Shown here: in pieces, positions 7,895-15,284 of the stretch
Layout: each line of letters begins with the position of its first letter
How positions within the stretch are numbered: position 1 is the stretch's first letter
DNA from: Pseudomonadota bacterium
GTDB taxonomy: Bacteria > Pseudomonadota > Gammaproteobacteria > Steroidobacterales > Steroidobacteraceae
Reading direction: 5' to 3'
DNA: 29,613 bases
Assembly: GCA_023417315.1 (NCBI GenBank)
Contig: JAEZFW010000002.1
Coordinates: 1-29,613 of the forward strand
Made by a program: the position numbers and the translations under genes
Notes under the pieces: model-generated
The model's input: the letters and a program-made list of their open reading frames with translations, nothing else
What the model was told of the DNA's origin: nothing
The model's database searches: none

Positions 7895-7923
7895 ATTATG
7901 GTCGCGACGTCAAGGACGGGCAA
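7895..7923 (-). promoter_or_regulatory. Candidate coaBC promoter giving a leaderless transcript
   Basis: On the minus strand TTGCCC (7923-7918) and CATAAT (7900-7895) are separated by 17 nt. The -10 hexamer ends 7 nt before the coaBC ATG, so transcription should begin at or within 1-2 nt of the start codon. Confidence 0.45.
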
Positions 7924-8068
7924 ACGATGAGTCGCATACTCGCATTCCAGTTAGGCATGGCGAATGCTGCGGCAAAGCGCGCATTTTGAGACAAACGCCC
8001 TGGAATGCGCGGCATCTGCTGGAATCCGGACGTCAGAATGACCGCCATCAGGAACTTCGAGGACAGGT

Positions 8069-8743
8069 ATGTCCATTCGGGACTGGCCAGAAAGCGAACG
8101 GCCGCGAGAAAAACTGCTGCAACTTGGCCCGACCGCTCTGAGCGAGGCCGAACTGCTGGCCATCCTGCTGCGCACGGGCACAAGGGGTCAAAGTGCGCTC
8201 GACATGGCGCGAGGCCTCCTCGTGGAGTTCGGATCCCTACGAAGCCTGCTCACGGCCGAGCGAGATCGTATTTGCCGGCGGCGCGGAATGGGTGCAGCTG
8301 GATACTCCATTCTGCAGGCCGCGCTCGAGCTTACCCGGCGCCACTATCAGCAGCTGATGATGGTCGGACCCGCGTTGGGCAACCCCCGAGCCACCCGCGA
8401 ATTTCTGCGCGCACGGCTGCGGGACCTGCCCCATGAGGTGTTCTGCTGTGTGTACCTCGATAATCGGCATCGAGTGATCGCTTTCGAAGAGCTCTTTAGG
8501 GGGACAATCGACGGCGCGAGCGTTCATCCTCGAGAGGTCGTGAAGCAGGCGCTGGCGCGCAATGCCGCGGCGCTCATCCTCGCGCACAATCACCCTTCCG
8601 GTCTCGCCGAGCCGAGCCAGGCAGACGAGCTCATCACTCGGCGCTTGAAAGAGGCTCTGGCGCTGGTCGACATCCGCGTATTGGATCACCTGGTCGTAGG
8701 TGATGGCGTATGTGAGTCCTTTGCGGAAAGGGGACTCTTGTAG
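8069..8743 (+). CDS. radC: RadC (JAMM/MPN family DNA repair-associated protein)
   Basis: This is a 224-residue RadC homologue. The N-terminal helical region (about 1-75) includes REKLLQLGPTALSEAELLAILLRTG. The C-terminal JAB1/MPN domain carries the metal-binding motif H173-N-H175-P-S-G followed by D186 (a JAMM motif). RadC was named for a radiation phenotype that is now doubted, and its biochemical role is unsettled. The start has a GAGGACAGG site just upstream. It is divergent from coaBC and precedes rpmB, the conserved E. coli-like neighbourhood. The stop codon is directly followed by an inverted repeat. Confidence 0.95.
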   Translation: MSIRDWPESERPREKLLQLGPTALSEAELLAILLRTGTRGQSALDMARGLLVEFGSLRSLLTAERDRICRRRGMGAAGYSILQAALELTRRHYQQLMMVGPALGNPRATREFLRARLRDLPHEVFCCVYLDNRHRVIAFEELFRGTIDGASVHPREVVKQALARNAAALILAHNHPSGLAEPSQADELITRRLKEALALVDIRVLDHLVVGDGVCESFAERGLL

Positions 8744-8896
8744 GGCGAACGGTAACCGGCGAACGGCGAAAGGTGAGCTGCCCAACCTCGGTGACCCGAA
8801 AGCCTTCCGCGGAGGCCCTGGGAAGGGTGGCTGCGCGAGAAACTAAGCGCGCTCCGGCCTCCAGCACCGTTCGCCGTTCGCTGTTCACCGTTCGCC
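8744..8896. repeat. Inverted repeat with heptamer-tandem arms (GCGAACG family)
   Basis: The left arm (8744-8775) reads as 7-nt units GCGAACG, GTAACCG, GCGAACG, GCGAAAG. The right arm (8865-8896) is the reverse complement with about four mismatches in 32 nt. The centre is about 90 nt. The left arm starts at the base after the radC stop codon. Confidence 0.88.
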
Positions 8897-8911
8897 TTGC
8901 AGCCGGGGCCC

Positions 8912-8940
8912 TTCCTATCCGGCCCCAGCGCTGGTATAAA
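8912..8940 (+). promoter_or_regulatory. Extended -10 promoter for rpmB-rpmG
   Basis: TGG-TATAAA (8932-8940) is an extended -10 element with a five-of-six hexamer. A weak -35 (TTCCTA, 8912-8917) lies 17 nt upstream. It would start a transcript near 8947, about 58 nt before rpmB, suiting a strongly expressed ribosomal operon. Confidence 0.6.
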
Positions 8941-9004
8941 GCGCGACTCGTTTTTCGGCCCCCAAGCCGCATCCAGGCCGGGCCGAACCCTTGAGGAACC
9001 CGTC

Positions 9005-9241
9005 ATGTCCAGAGTGTGTCAAGTCACCGGCAAGCGTCCGGTCACCGGGAATCGCGTTTCGCACGCGAACAACAAGCGTCGCCGTCGGTTCTTGCCGAAC
9101 CTGCACGTACACCGTTTCTGGCTGGAGAGCGAACGCCGCTTCGTGAGCCTGCGCGTCTCCACGCGCGGTCTGCGCACGATCGAAAAGCGCGGCATCGATC
9201 AAGTCGTAGCCGACCTTCGCGCCGAAGGCGTGGAAGTGTAA
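9005..9241 (+). CDS. rpmB: 50S ribosomal protein L28
   Basis: This is a 78-residue basic ribosomal protein of the large subunit. The N-terminus SRVCQVTGKRPVTGNRVSHA and the following basic NNKRRRRFLPNLH are characteristic of L28; the family's length matches. It begins at the ATG at 9005 and is followed after 9 nt by rpmG, whose AAGGAGG Shine-Dalgarno overlaps the rpmB stop codon. The two are certainly one operon. Confidence 0.98.
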   Translation: MSRVCQVTGKRPVTGNRVSHANNKRRRRFLPNLHVHRFWLESERRFVSLRVSTRGLRTIEKRGIDQVVADLRAEGVEV

Positions 9242-9250
9242 GGAGGCATC

Positions 9251-9406
9251 ATGCGCGAGAAGATCAAGCTCGTTTCGAGCGCCGGCACCGGCCACTACTA
9301 CACGACCACCAAGAACAAGCGCCTCCATCCCGATAAGATGGAAGTGAAGAAGTTCGATCCTAAAGTACGCAAGCACGTCACGTACAAGGAAGCGAAGATC
9401 AAGTGA
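9251..9406 (+). CDS. rpmG: 50S ribosomal protein L33
   Basis: A 51-residue ribosomal protein translated from the ATG at 9251. It reads MREKIKLVSSAGTGHYYTTT, followed by KNKR, a short loop, and ends KEAKIK. This is the L33 pattern without the paired zinc-binding Cys residues, so it is the zinc-independent form. AAGGAGG sits 5 nt upstream. A Rho-independent terminator follows 9 nt after the stop. Confidence 0.98.
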   Translation: MREKIKLVSSAGTGHYYTTTKNKRLHPDKMEVKKFDPKVRKHVTYKEAKIK

Positions 9407-9415
9407 TCTGAAGAA

Positions 9416-9439
9416 CCCGCCGAAAGGCGGGTTTTTTTT
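9416..9439 (+). terminator. Rho-independent terminator of rpmB-rpmG
   Basis: CCCGCC, a GAAA tetraloop and GGCGGG are followed by eight T residues. This is a textbook intrinsic terminator 9 nt after the rpmG stop. Confidence 0.95.
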
Positions 9440-9452
9440 GCCTCGTCTTTTC

Positions 9453-9606
9453 CTCCCTCTCCCCCTCGAGGGAGAGGGAGACTTGCTACCGCAGAGAGAA
9501 CTCGTGCTCCGAGGACTGAAGCGAGCTTGCTTCCTGAGAGCGCACTTGGAGAACCCACGTACGCCTCTCCCGCTGGGAGAGGCCGCGAGCGAAGCGGCGG
9601 GTGAGG
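9453..9606. repeat. REP-like cluster (CCCTCTCCC family)
   Basis: A long near-perfect palindrome of CTCCCTCTCC and GGAGAGGGAG arms lies at 9453-9480. A related one, CCTCTCCC GCT GGGAGAGG, lies at 9564-9582 and is followed by CCGC GAGCGAA GCGG and GGTGAGGG. This type of element is common in intergenic regions of Pseudomonas and Xanthomonas relatives. It occupies the space between the two terminators. Confidence 0.85.
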
Positions 9607-9624
9607 GTCAGGAAACGAGCCGAT

Positions 9625-9659
9625 AACGAAAAAGCCCGCCTTTCGGCGGGCTTTCGTTT
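9625..9659. terminator. Bidirectional terminator between rpmG and the desaturase gene
   Basis: AACGAAAAAGCCCGCC, a TTTC loop and GGCGGGCTTTCGTT form a long stem with A/T tracts on both sides. It can end transcripts from both strands, chiefly the desaturase message coming from the right. Confidence 0.85.
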
Positions 9660-9690
9660 TCTAGCTACAGCGTACGATCTACAGGCCGAC

Positions 9691-10875
9691 TCAGGCCGGC
9701 TGCGCCTGCAAGGCGTAGCTTCGGAGGCTCGCTGCGAAGTCTTGCAGCGCCTTGATACCGCTCGCCTCGGCTTGCGCAATCCATTCCTTCAGGTGCTGCA
9801 ACAGCTTATCGTTGCTCATGTTCGCGCCGCTCCAAAGCACGCTCAGGCGCTCGCGGAACTCGTGCACCGTGTGCAGAGCCTGATTGTTCGCCAACACTTC
9901 GCGAAGCTTGGATTTGGCTTGATTGTCGAGCAGCACGGGCTCGCGCACGAGCAGCTTCTTCACGCGACGGCTGATGTTGCCGCTCGCATTTTGCAACTCC
10001 TGTTTGAAGACCGGAATCATGACCGTCTTCGTATAGGCGCGCAGGACATGCATGCGATTGACGATGACCGCGCGCACCGTTTCCAGATCGATGTGCTTGC
10101 GCGTCGGAACGATCGCCGGAGCAGGTGCCACACGGATGACCTTCGCGAGACCCAACGCCTGGAAGATACGGATGTAGAGCCAGCCCATGTCGAATTCCCA
10201 CTTGCGAATCGAGAACTTCGCAGAGCTTGGGAAGGCGTGATGGTTGTTGTGCAGCTCCTCGCCGCCAACGATCAGGCCCCACGGAACGATGTTCCTCGCC
10301 GCATCGGGGCACTCGAAATTACGATAACCGGTGTGATGACCCAAGCCGTTGATCACGCCCGCAGCCATCACGGGAATAGCGAGCATCTGGATCGCGATCA
10401 TCGTGATGCCGGGAATGCCGAACAGCACCAGATCGGTGACGACCATCAGCACGATGCCGAGATTGCGGTGCTTCGCGTAGACGTTGCGCTCCATCCAGTC
10501 GTTCGGCGTGCCGCGGCCGAATTTCTCCTGCACCTCGGGATTGCGAGCGACGACCTGATACAGCTCTGCACCTTCGAGCAGTACTTTCTTCAAGCCGAAG
10601 ATCACGGGGCTGTGCGGATCCTCAGGCGTTTCGCAACGAGCATGGTGCTTGCGGTGCACGGCCACCCATTCACGGGTCACGATGCCCGAGCTCATCCAGA
10701 GCCAGAAGCGAAAGATATGACGGAGTGCGGGATGCAGATCGAGGCTTCGATGAGCTGCGTCACGGTGCAGGTATAGGGTCACTCCCATGAAGGTGAACTG
10801 CACCATCAGGAAGGTGATCAGCGCGTAACCCCAGAAGCTAAGATTCAGAAAACCATATAGAAAATCGAGATTCAC
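9691..10875 (-). CDS. desA: Membrane Delta-9 fatty acid (acyl) desaturase, DesA type
   Basis: This 394-residue integral membrane enzyme introduces a cis double bond into acyl chains using O2 and a di-iron centre. The three histidine boxes are clear: H37-R-D-A-A-H42, H74-R-K-H-H78 and H209-N-N-H-H213. Two pairs of hydrophobic segments lie at about 8-36 and 140-175. A soluble tail of about 150 residues follows. The length equals that of Pseudomonas DesA, which acts on phospholipid acyl chains. The start is a GTG at 10875 with AAGG upstream. It intrudes between rpmG and mutM, which are neighbours in E. coli. It adds aerobic control of membrane fluidity. The substrate (phospholipid or acyl-CoA) is not decided by the sequence. 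Confidence 0.9.
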   Translation of the reverse strand: MNLDFLYGFLNLSFWGYALITFLMVQFTFMGVTLYLHRDAAHRSLDLHPALRHIFRFWLWMSSGIVTREWVAVHRKHHARCETPEDPHSPVIFGLKKVLLEGAELYQVVARNPEVQEKFGRGTPNDWMERNVYAKHRNLGIVLMVVTDLVLFGIPGITMIAIQMLAIPVMAAGVINGLGHHTGYRNFECPDAARNIVPWGLIVGGEELHNNHHAFPSSAKFSIRKWEFDMGWLYIRIFQALGLAKVIRVAPAPAIVPTRKHIDLETVRAVIVNRMHVLRAYTKTVMIPVFKQELQNASGNISRRVKKLLVREPVLLDNQAKSKLREVLANNQALHTVHEFRERLSVLWSGANMSNDKLLQHLKEWIAQAEASGIKALQDFAASLRSYALQAQPA

Positions 10876-11102
10876 AGCGACAGCCTTGCAACGCGACGTT
10901 GAGCAAACAGATTAGGGAAAATGACCAAACGGGGCGACTATAACGGACACCCCTCGGGCACACAAATGAGCGATTCCCTGCTCTCTACACATAGAGTCCT
11001 GCAGGTCGCTCACTGTTCCAGCGCTTCGTGACGTGCGTCGCAAACCGATGAGGAAGAGTGGCCTTGCCCCTTGATGGGGCTCCTTCGTTACATTTCATCC
11101 CC

Positions 11103-11918
11103 ATGCCTGAATTACCCGAAGTGGAGACGACCCGGCGCGGCATTGCTCCTGCCGTGGTGAATCGTACGATCGAGCAAGCGGTCGTGCGGGAGCCGCGTCT
11201 GCGCTGGCGAATCCCGCGCTCGTTCGCGAGCACGGTGGCGGGCCAATCCATCCAGGATTTACGTCGGCGCGCCAAGTATCTGGTCTTCGAGCTCGAGCGC
11301 GGCTCGATCATCCTGCATCTCGGCATGTCCGGCAGCCTTCGCCTGCTGCCCGCAAGGACGCCTCCGCTCGTACACGATCATGTGGATCTCGTGCTCGATA
11401 CAGGAACCTGCGTGCGCTTCAACGATCCGCGGCGTTTCGGCAGCATCGTGTGGACGACCGACGATCCGCTCGAGCATCCGCTGCTCGCGACACTCGCGCC
11501 CGAGCCGCTGAGCGACGAATTCAACGCCGATTATCTGGCAAGAGCGCTCAGGGGGCGGCGTGTCTCGATCAAACAGGCGCTCATGAATAGCCAGGTCGTC
11601 GTCGGCGTCGGGAATATCTACGCGAGCGAGGCGCTCTTCCGTGCGCACGTTCGCCCGCGCCGAGCAGCAGGTCGTGTGAAGCGCGATGAGATCGCAGCGC
11701 TCGTCAAAGCGATCAAAGAGGTGCTCACCGATGCGATCCGCGCGGGCGGCACGACCTTGCGCGACTACATCAGCCCAGACGGAATGCCCGGGTATTTTCG
11801 GCAGAAGCTGTTCGTGTACGAGCGATCGGACGAGCCGTGCCTCGAGTGCCGAACGCCCATCAAGCACCTCGTACAGGGGCAACGCTCGACGTATTTTTGT
11901 CCGGCGTGTCAGCGTTAG
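11103..11918 (+). CDS. mutM: Formamidopyrimidine-DNA glycosylase (Fpg/MutM)
   Basis: MutM excises 8-oxoguanine and formamidopyrimidines from DNA and cuts the backbone by beta/delta elimination. The protein of 271 residues begins MPELPEVETTRRG, with the catalytic Pro2 and Glu3 exposed after Met removal. The helix-two-turn-helix holds VGVGNIYASEALF. The C-terminal zinc finger has C246, C249, C266 and C269. The ATG at 11103 is fixed by this N-terminus; an upstream in-frame start at 11058 would destroy the catalytic Pro. It is convergent with coaD, with an inverted repeat filling the gap. Confidence 0.98.
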   Translation: MPELPEVETTRRGIAPAVVNRTIEQAVVREPRLRWRIPRSFASTVAGQSIQDLRRRAKYLVFELERGSIILHLGMSGSLRLLPARTPPLVHDHVDLVLDTGTCVRFNDPRRFGSIVWTTDDPLEHPLLATLAPEPLSDEFNADYLARALRGRRVSIKQALMNSQVVVGVGNIYASEALFRAHVRPRRAAGRVKRDEIAALVKAIKEVLTDAIRAGGTTLRDYISPDGMPGYFRQKLFVYERSDEPCLECRTPIKHLVQGQRSTYFCPACQR

Positions 11919-11922
11919 TTGC

Positions 11923-12028
11923 GGCCACTGGTCAACTGGCCACTGGCAAACTGGCCAGCGGCTCTGAAGGAATTTCGCTGCTTGGATTTCGGACTGGCCG
12001 ATAGCCAGTGGCCAGTTGGCCAGTAGCC
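11923..12028. repeat. Inverted repeat with heptamer/octamer-tandem arms (GGCCACT family), copy 1
   Basis: The left arm (11923-11959) reads GGCCACT, GGTCAACT, GGCCACT, GGCAAACT, GGCCAGC. The right arm (11993-12028) is its reverse complement with few mismatches. The centre is 33 nt. It lies between the convergent mutM and coaD genes, 4 nt after the mutM stop. Confidence 0.9.
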
Positions 12029-12036
12029 GCGCCTGC

Positions 12037-12531
12037 TCAGGCGCCAGAGCGGCGCTTAGCCCACGCGCGCTGCAAAGCGGCTTCCACTGAGGGGTGAACG
12101 AATTGCGAGACGTTGCCACCGAGGCTCGCGATTTCGCGCACGAGCGTGGACGAGATGAAGTTGAACTGCTCGGTGGGCGTCATGAACACGTAATCGACTT
12201 GATCCGAGAGGTGGCGGCTCATCGTCGCGAGCTGAAACTCGAACTCGAAATCGGATACCGCACGCAAGCCGCGCACGATGACACGCAGTTGATGCTGAAG
12301 CGCGAAATCCACAGTGAGCCCGGTGTAGCCGGTGATCTCGACGTTCGGGATGTCGGCGAGCACCTCTCGGGCGAGCTCGACTCGTTCGTCCAGCGAAAAT
12401 AGTGGCGCCTTGCCAGGATTAGCCGCGACCGCGACGACGACACGATCGAAGATCGCAGCAGCGCGTCGCACGAGGTCGTGATGACCGTTCGTCATCGGAT
12501 CGAATGTGCCCGGATACATCGCGCCTGTCAT
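12037..12531 (-). CDS. coaD: Phosphopantetheine adenylyltransferase
   Basis: CoaD transfers AMP from ATP to 4'-phosphopantetheine to make dephospho-CoA, the step after CoaBC. The 164-residue protein has the nucleotidyltransferase motif G8-T-F-D-P-M-T-N-G-H17 and the ISSTLVREIA element (ISSTxxR) near 127-137. Its ATG overlaps the rsmD stop as ATGA, and GGAGG lies 4 nt upstream inside rsmD, so it is translationally coupled to rsmD. The window thus contains two steps of CoA synthesis in separate units. Confidence 0.98.
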   Translation of the reverse strand: MTGAMYPGTFDPMTNGHHDLVRRAAAIFDRVVVAVAANPGKAPLFSLDERVELAREVLADIPNVEITGYTGLTVDFALQHQLRVIVRGLRAVSDFEFEFQLATMSRHLSDQVDYVFMTPTEQFNFISSTLVREIASLGGNVSQFVHPSVEAALQRAWAKRRSGA

Positions 12532-13136
12532 GAAGCCTCCCCGGCCTGGTCGGCCGCCCTCAGTAGATGATAGCCGACCTGCCCTGCCCGCTTGCTTCGA
12601 TGGACAGACCAGCCCTTCGGCAGCTCAACGAGCGGCGCATCTGCCGAGCATTCCACATAGACGAAAGCACCTGCAGCGACCCAACCCTCCGTTAACGAGC
12701 GCAGAACCTGAGGTAGCACCTCCATGGAAAACGGCGGATCCAAGAACACGATGTCGAACTTGCTACGCGCCTGCTCGAGGTAGCTGAGCGCATCACTCAC
12801 GACGACCTCCGCATTGGCGGCACGCAAGCGCTCGAGGGTCGCAGCAAGATGTTTTCCGATGCGCGGCTCGCGATCGACGAACGTGACGTGCGCCGCGCCT
12901 CGGGACAACGCCTCGAGCCCCAGCGCACCGCTTCCCGCAAACAAATCGAGGCATCGCGTGCCGACGATGTCGTGCTGCAGCCAGTTGAACAAAGTCTCGC
13001 GCACGCGGTCTGGCGTCGGGCGAATCGCAGCGATCGCCGGAAACTCGATGCGACTGCCTCGCCATCGCCCGCCGACGATGCGTAGGCGGTTTGGCGCGCC
13101 TGATTGCGAGTTTTTTTTCGATACCGCGCGGGGCAT
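12528..13136 (-). CDS. rsmD: 16S rRNA (guanine(966)-N2)-methyltransferase RsmD
   Basis: RsmD methylates N2 of G966 in 16S rRNA of assembled 30S subunits. The 202-residue protein has the family N-terminus RIVGGRWRGSRIEFP, the conserved RPTPDRVRETLFNWL, the SAM-binding DLFAGSGALG at 64-73, and the N-methyltransferase motif DPPF at 133-136. A run of eight A residues lies within codons 6-9. The gene is divergent from ftsY and overlaps coaD by 4 nt. Confidence 0.97.
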   Translation of the reverse strand: MPRAVSKKNSQSGAPNRLRIVGGRWRGSRIEFPAIAAIRPTPDRVRETLFNWLQHDIVGTRCLDLFAGSGALGLEALSRGAAHVTFVDREPRIGKHLAATLERLRAANAEVVVSDALSYLEQARSKFDIVFLDPPFSMEVLPQVLRSLTEGWVAAGAFVYVECSADAPLVELPKGWSVHRSKRAGQVGYHLLRAADQAGEAS

Positions 13137-13217
13137 CTTCCCATCATACCCGCGAGGATCGAGCGAGCGAGCGCGCCATTCCTTTAGAATCCACGCATGC
13201 CATTCGGAACACTCTAG

Positions 13218-14249
13218 ATGTTCGGTTTCAGATTTAGATCAAAAGACAAAGACGCTCCTGCCGCCCCAGAACAGGAACCGACCGCTGAGGCTCAAGCGCA
13301 GGCTCAAGGTCTCGCTGAGAAGCAAGGGTGGTTCAAGCGGCTGCGCGCCCAGCTCAACAAGGGCGATTCGTGGCTGACCTACGATCTCGCGAACCTCATC
13401 CCGGGCGGAAAGATCGATGACACGGTGCTCGATGAGCTCGAGACGCGCCTCATCACCGCAGACGTCGGAGTCGAAACCACAGAACGGATCTTGGGCGGGC
13501 TTCGCAAGAAGGTGGCGCGCAAGGAGCTCGCCGACCTCAAAGCGCTGCTCGGCGCGTTACGCAGCTCGCTCGTGGAAGTGCTTGCACCTGTCGAGCGAGC
13601 GCTCGTCATCGATGGAGATGCTGCGCCTTTTGCGATCCTGGTCGTAGGCGTCAACGGAGCCGGAAAGACGACGACGATCGGAAAACTCGCTCGTCAAATG
13701 AAGCTGCATGGGATGAAAGTGATGCTCGCGGCTGGCGATACTTTCCGAGCTGCCGCCGTCGAGCAATTGCAGATCTGGGGCCAACGCAACGATGTGCCGG
13801 TCATCGCGCAAGCAACCGGTGCGGATCCGGCCGCGGTCGTGTTCGATGCTCTGCAAGCGGCCAAGGCGCGCGGCATCGATGTGATGATCGCGGATACTGC
13901 AGGACGGTTGCACACGCAATCGAACTTGATGGACGAGCTGAAGAAAGTGAAGCGCGTGATGAGTCGGTTGGATGCGAGCGCACCTCACGAGATCCTTCTC
14001 GTGCTCGATGCGAGTCAGGGACAGAACGCACTTCAGCAAGCGCGCCTGTTCAACGAAGCGCTCGGGGTCACAGGCATCGTTCTCACGAAACTCGATGGCA
14101 CGGCGAAGGGCGGCATCGTGTTCGCGATCGCAAGCGAGCTCGAACTACCGATCCGCTTCATCGGCATTGGCGAGAGCGCCGAAGATTTCCAAGAATTCGA
14201 AGCCGAAGCGTTCGTGGATGCGTTGCTCAAGACGGAGCCTAGCTCCTAG
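13218..14249 (+). CDS. ftsY: Signal recognition particle receptor FtsY
   Basis: FtsY is the SRP receptor GTPase that docks ribosome-nascent-chain complexes at the inner membrane for co-translational insertion. The 343-residue protein has a short charged, Glu/Gln/Ala-rich A region (about 1-40), the N domain (about 50-130), and the G domain with G144-V-N-G-A-G-K-T151, DTAGR at 226-230 and TKLD at 290-293 followed by GTAKGG. The A region is much shorter than in E. coli FtsY (497 residues total). A membrane-targeting amphipathic helix precedes the N domain (WFKRLRAQLNKG). The stop codon's last G is the first base of the next repeat. Confidence 0.97.
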   Translation: MFGFRFRSKDKDAPAAPEQEPTAEAQAQAQGLAEKQGWFKRLRAQLNKGDSWLTYDLANLIPGGKIDDTVLDELETRLITADVGVETTERILGGLRKKVARKELADLKALLGALRSSLVEVLAPVERALVIDGDAAPFAILVVGVNGAGKTTTIGKLARQMKLHGMKVMLAAGDTFRAAAVEQLQIWGQRNDVPVIAQATGADPAAVVFDALQAAKARGIDVMIADTAGRLHTQSNLMDELKKVKRVMSRLDASAPHEILLVLDASQGQNALQQARLFNEALGVTGIVLTKLDGTAKGGIVFAIASELELPIRFIGIGESAEDFQEFEAEAFVDALLKTEPSS

Positions 14250-14539
14250 GCCACTGGCCAACTGGCCACTGGCATATGGCCAGAACAGACATGTTTGGAG
14301 TTATGAGTGGGATGGATCCTCGCGTTTGCGAGGAGCGACGCAATAATGAGCGCTTCTTCCTTCTTCGTCACCCTCGCGAAGGCGAGGCCCTCCGGAACAA
14401 ATTTGCATCGGAGAAATCGCGCGCGAGCGCGACTAAGAAATGCAGCTGAGTCGGCACGAACTGACCGCGATGTCTATACGACGAACGTCAGTAACGCGTA
14501 CGCTTCTGGCCAGATGCCAGTGGCCAATTAGCCAGCAGC
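14249..14539. repeat. Inverted repeat with heptamer/octamer-tandem arms (GGCCACT family), copy 2
   Basis: The left arm (14249-14285) reads GGCCACT, GGCCAACT, GGCCACT, GGCATAT, GGCCAGAA. The right arm (14504-14539) is its reverse complement. The centre of 218 nt contains a second, unrelated inverted pair (14318-14387). The element starts in the ftsY stop codon and ends 10 nt before the ftsE start, so it accounts for the whole 300-nt gap. Confidence 0.9.
14318..14387. repeat. Nested REP-like inverted pair (CCTCGC-GCGAGG)
   Basis: Two hairpins, CCTCGC GTTT GCGAGG (14318-14333) and CCTCGC GAAG GCGAGG (14372-14387), sit in opposite orientation with flanks GGATCC and TCGTCACC. The flanks recall the widespread CGTCAT-type intergenic repeats. 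They lie inside the larger repeat between ftsY and ftsE. Confidence 0.75.
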
Positions 14540-14549
14540 TTAAGTCCGC

Positions 14550-15284
14550 ATGATCCTCTTCGATCACGTCCACAAACGATATCCCAACGGTCGCGAAGCG
14601 TTGAGCGACTTGTCGCTCGAGATCGCAAGCGGCGAGATCGTCTTCATCACGGGGCACTCCGGCGCCGGCAAGTCGAGCCTGCTCAAGCTGATCGCGCTGA
14701 TCGAGCGGCCGAGCCGCGGTCAGCTGATCGTGAATGGGCAGAATGTGTCGGGGGTATCGCGCTCGAAAATTCCGGCGTTTCGCAGACAGATCGGCATGGT
14801 CTTCCAAGACCACAAGCTGCTGCATGACCGAACGATCTTCGACAATGTCGCCCTGCCCTTGATCATCGCGGGTGTCGGAACGAAGGAGATTGGTAAGCGC
14901 GTGCGTGCGGCGCTCGATCAGGTGGGTTTGCTCGGCCGCGAGCAAAGCGCGCCGCTCGAGCTGTCGACCGGCGAACAGCAACGCGTCGGCATCGCGCGTG
15001 CGGTCGTAAGCAAACCACCGCTTCTGATCGCGGATGAGCCGACTGGGAATCTCGACCCCGATCTGTCGCTCGAGGTGATGGACATCTTCAAGCGCTTCAA
15101 TGAGGTCGGCGTGACCGTGCTCGTTGCGAGCCACGATTTATATCTGCTCGAGCATTTCCCTGTGCGACGCGTGCGACTCGAAGGGGGTCGCATCGTCGAT
15201 TCCATCGCCGCAGCCGAGCCAGAGAGCGCTCCCCTGCTCGATCCCCGCAAACTTCTGGCACGCGAAGAGGAAGACCCGTCATGA
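14550..15284 (+). CDS. ftsE: Cell division ATP-binding protein FtsE
   Basis: FtsE is the ATPase of the FtsEX complex, which couples ATP hydrolysis at the division septum to activation of periplasmic peptidoglycan amidases. The 244-residue ABC protein has Walker A G35-H-S-G-A-G-K-S42, Q-loop Gln86, signature L138-S-T-G-E142, Walker B LLIADE with D162-E163, and D-loop G-N-L-D169. The signature has Thr in place of the first Gly of LSGGE. A C-terminal extension of about 25 residues is charged. No clear Shine-Dalgarno is present because a repeat arm ends 10 nt upstream. It overlaps ftsX by 4 nt. Confidence 0.96.
   Translation: MILFDHVHKRYPNGREALSDLSLEIASGEIVFITGHSGAGKSSLLKLIALIERPSRGQLIVNGQNVSGVSRSKIPAFRRQIGMVFQDHKLLHDRTIFDNVALPLIIAGVGTKEIGKRVRAALDQVGLLGREQSAPLELSTGEQQRVGIARAVVSKPPLLIADEPTGNLDPDLSLEVMDIFKRFNEVGVTVLVASHDLYLLEHFPVRRVRLEGGRIVDSIAAAEPESAPLLDPRKLLAREEEDPS

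Noticed and set aside
9601..10776. A 391-codon plus-strand open frame opposite the desaturase gene
   Set aside because: It is antisense to a gene with all three histidine boxes, has no family pattern and is rich in His/Arg/Asp, as expected of a mirror frame of GC-rich coding DNA.
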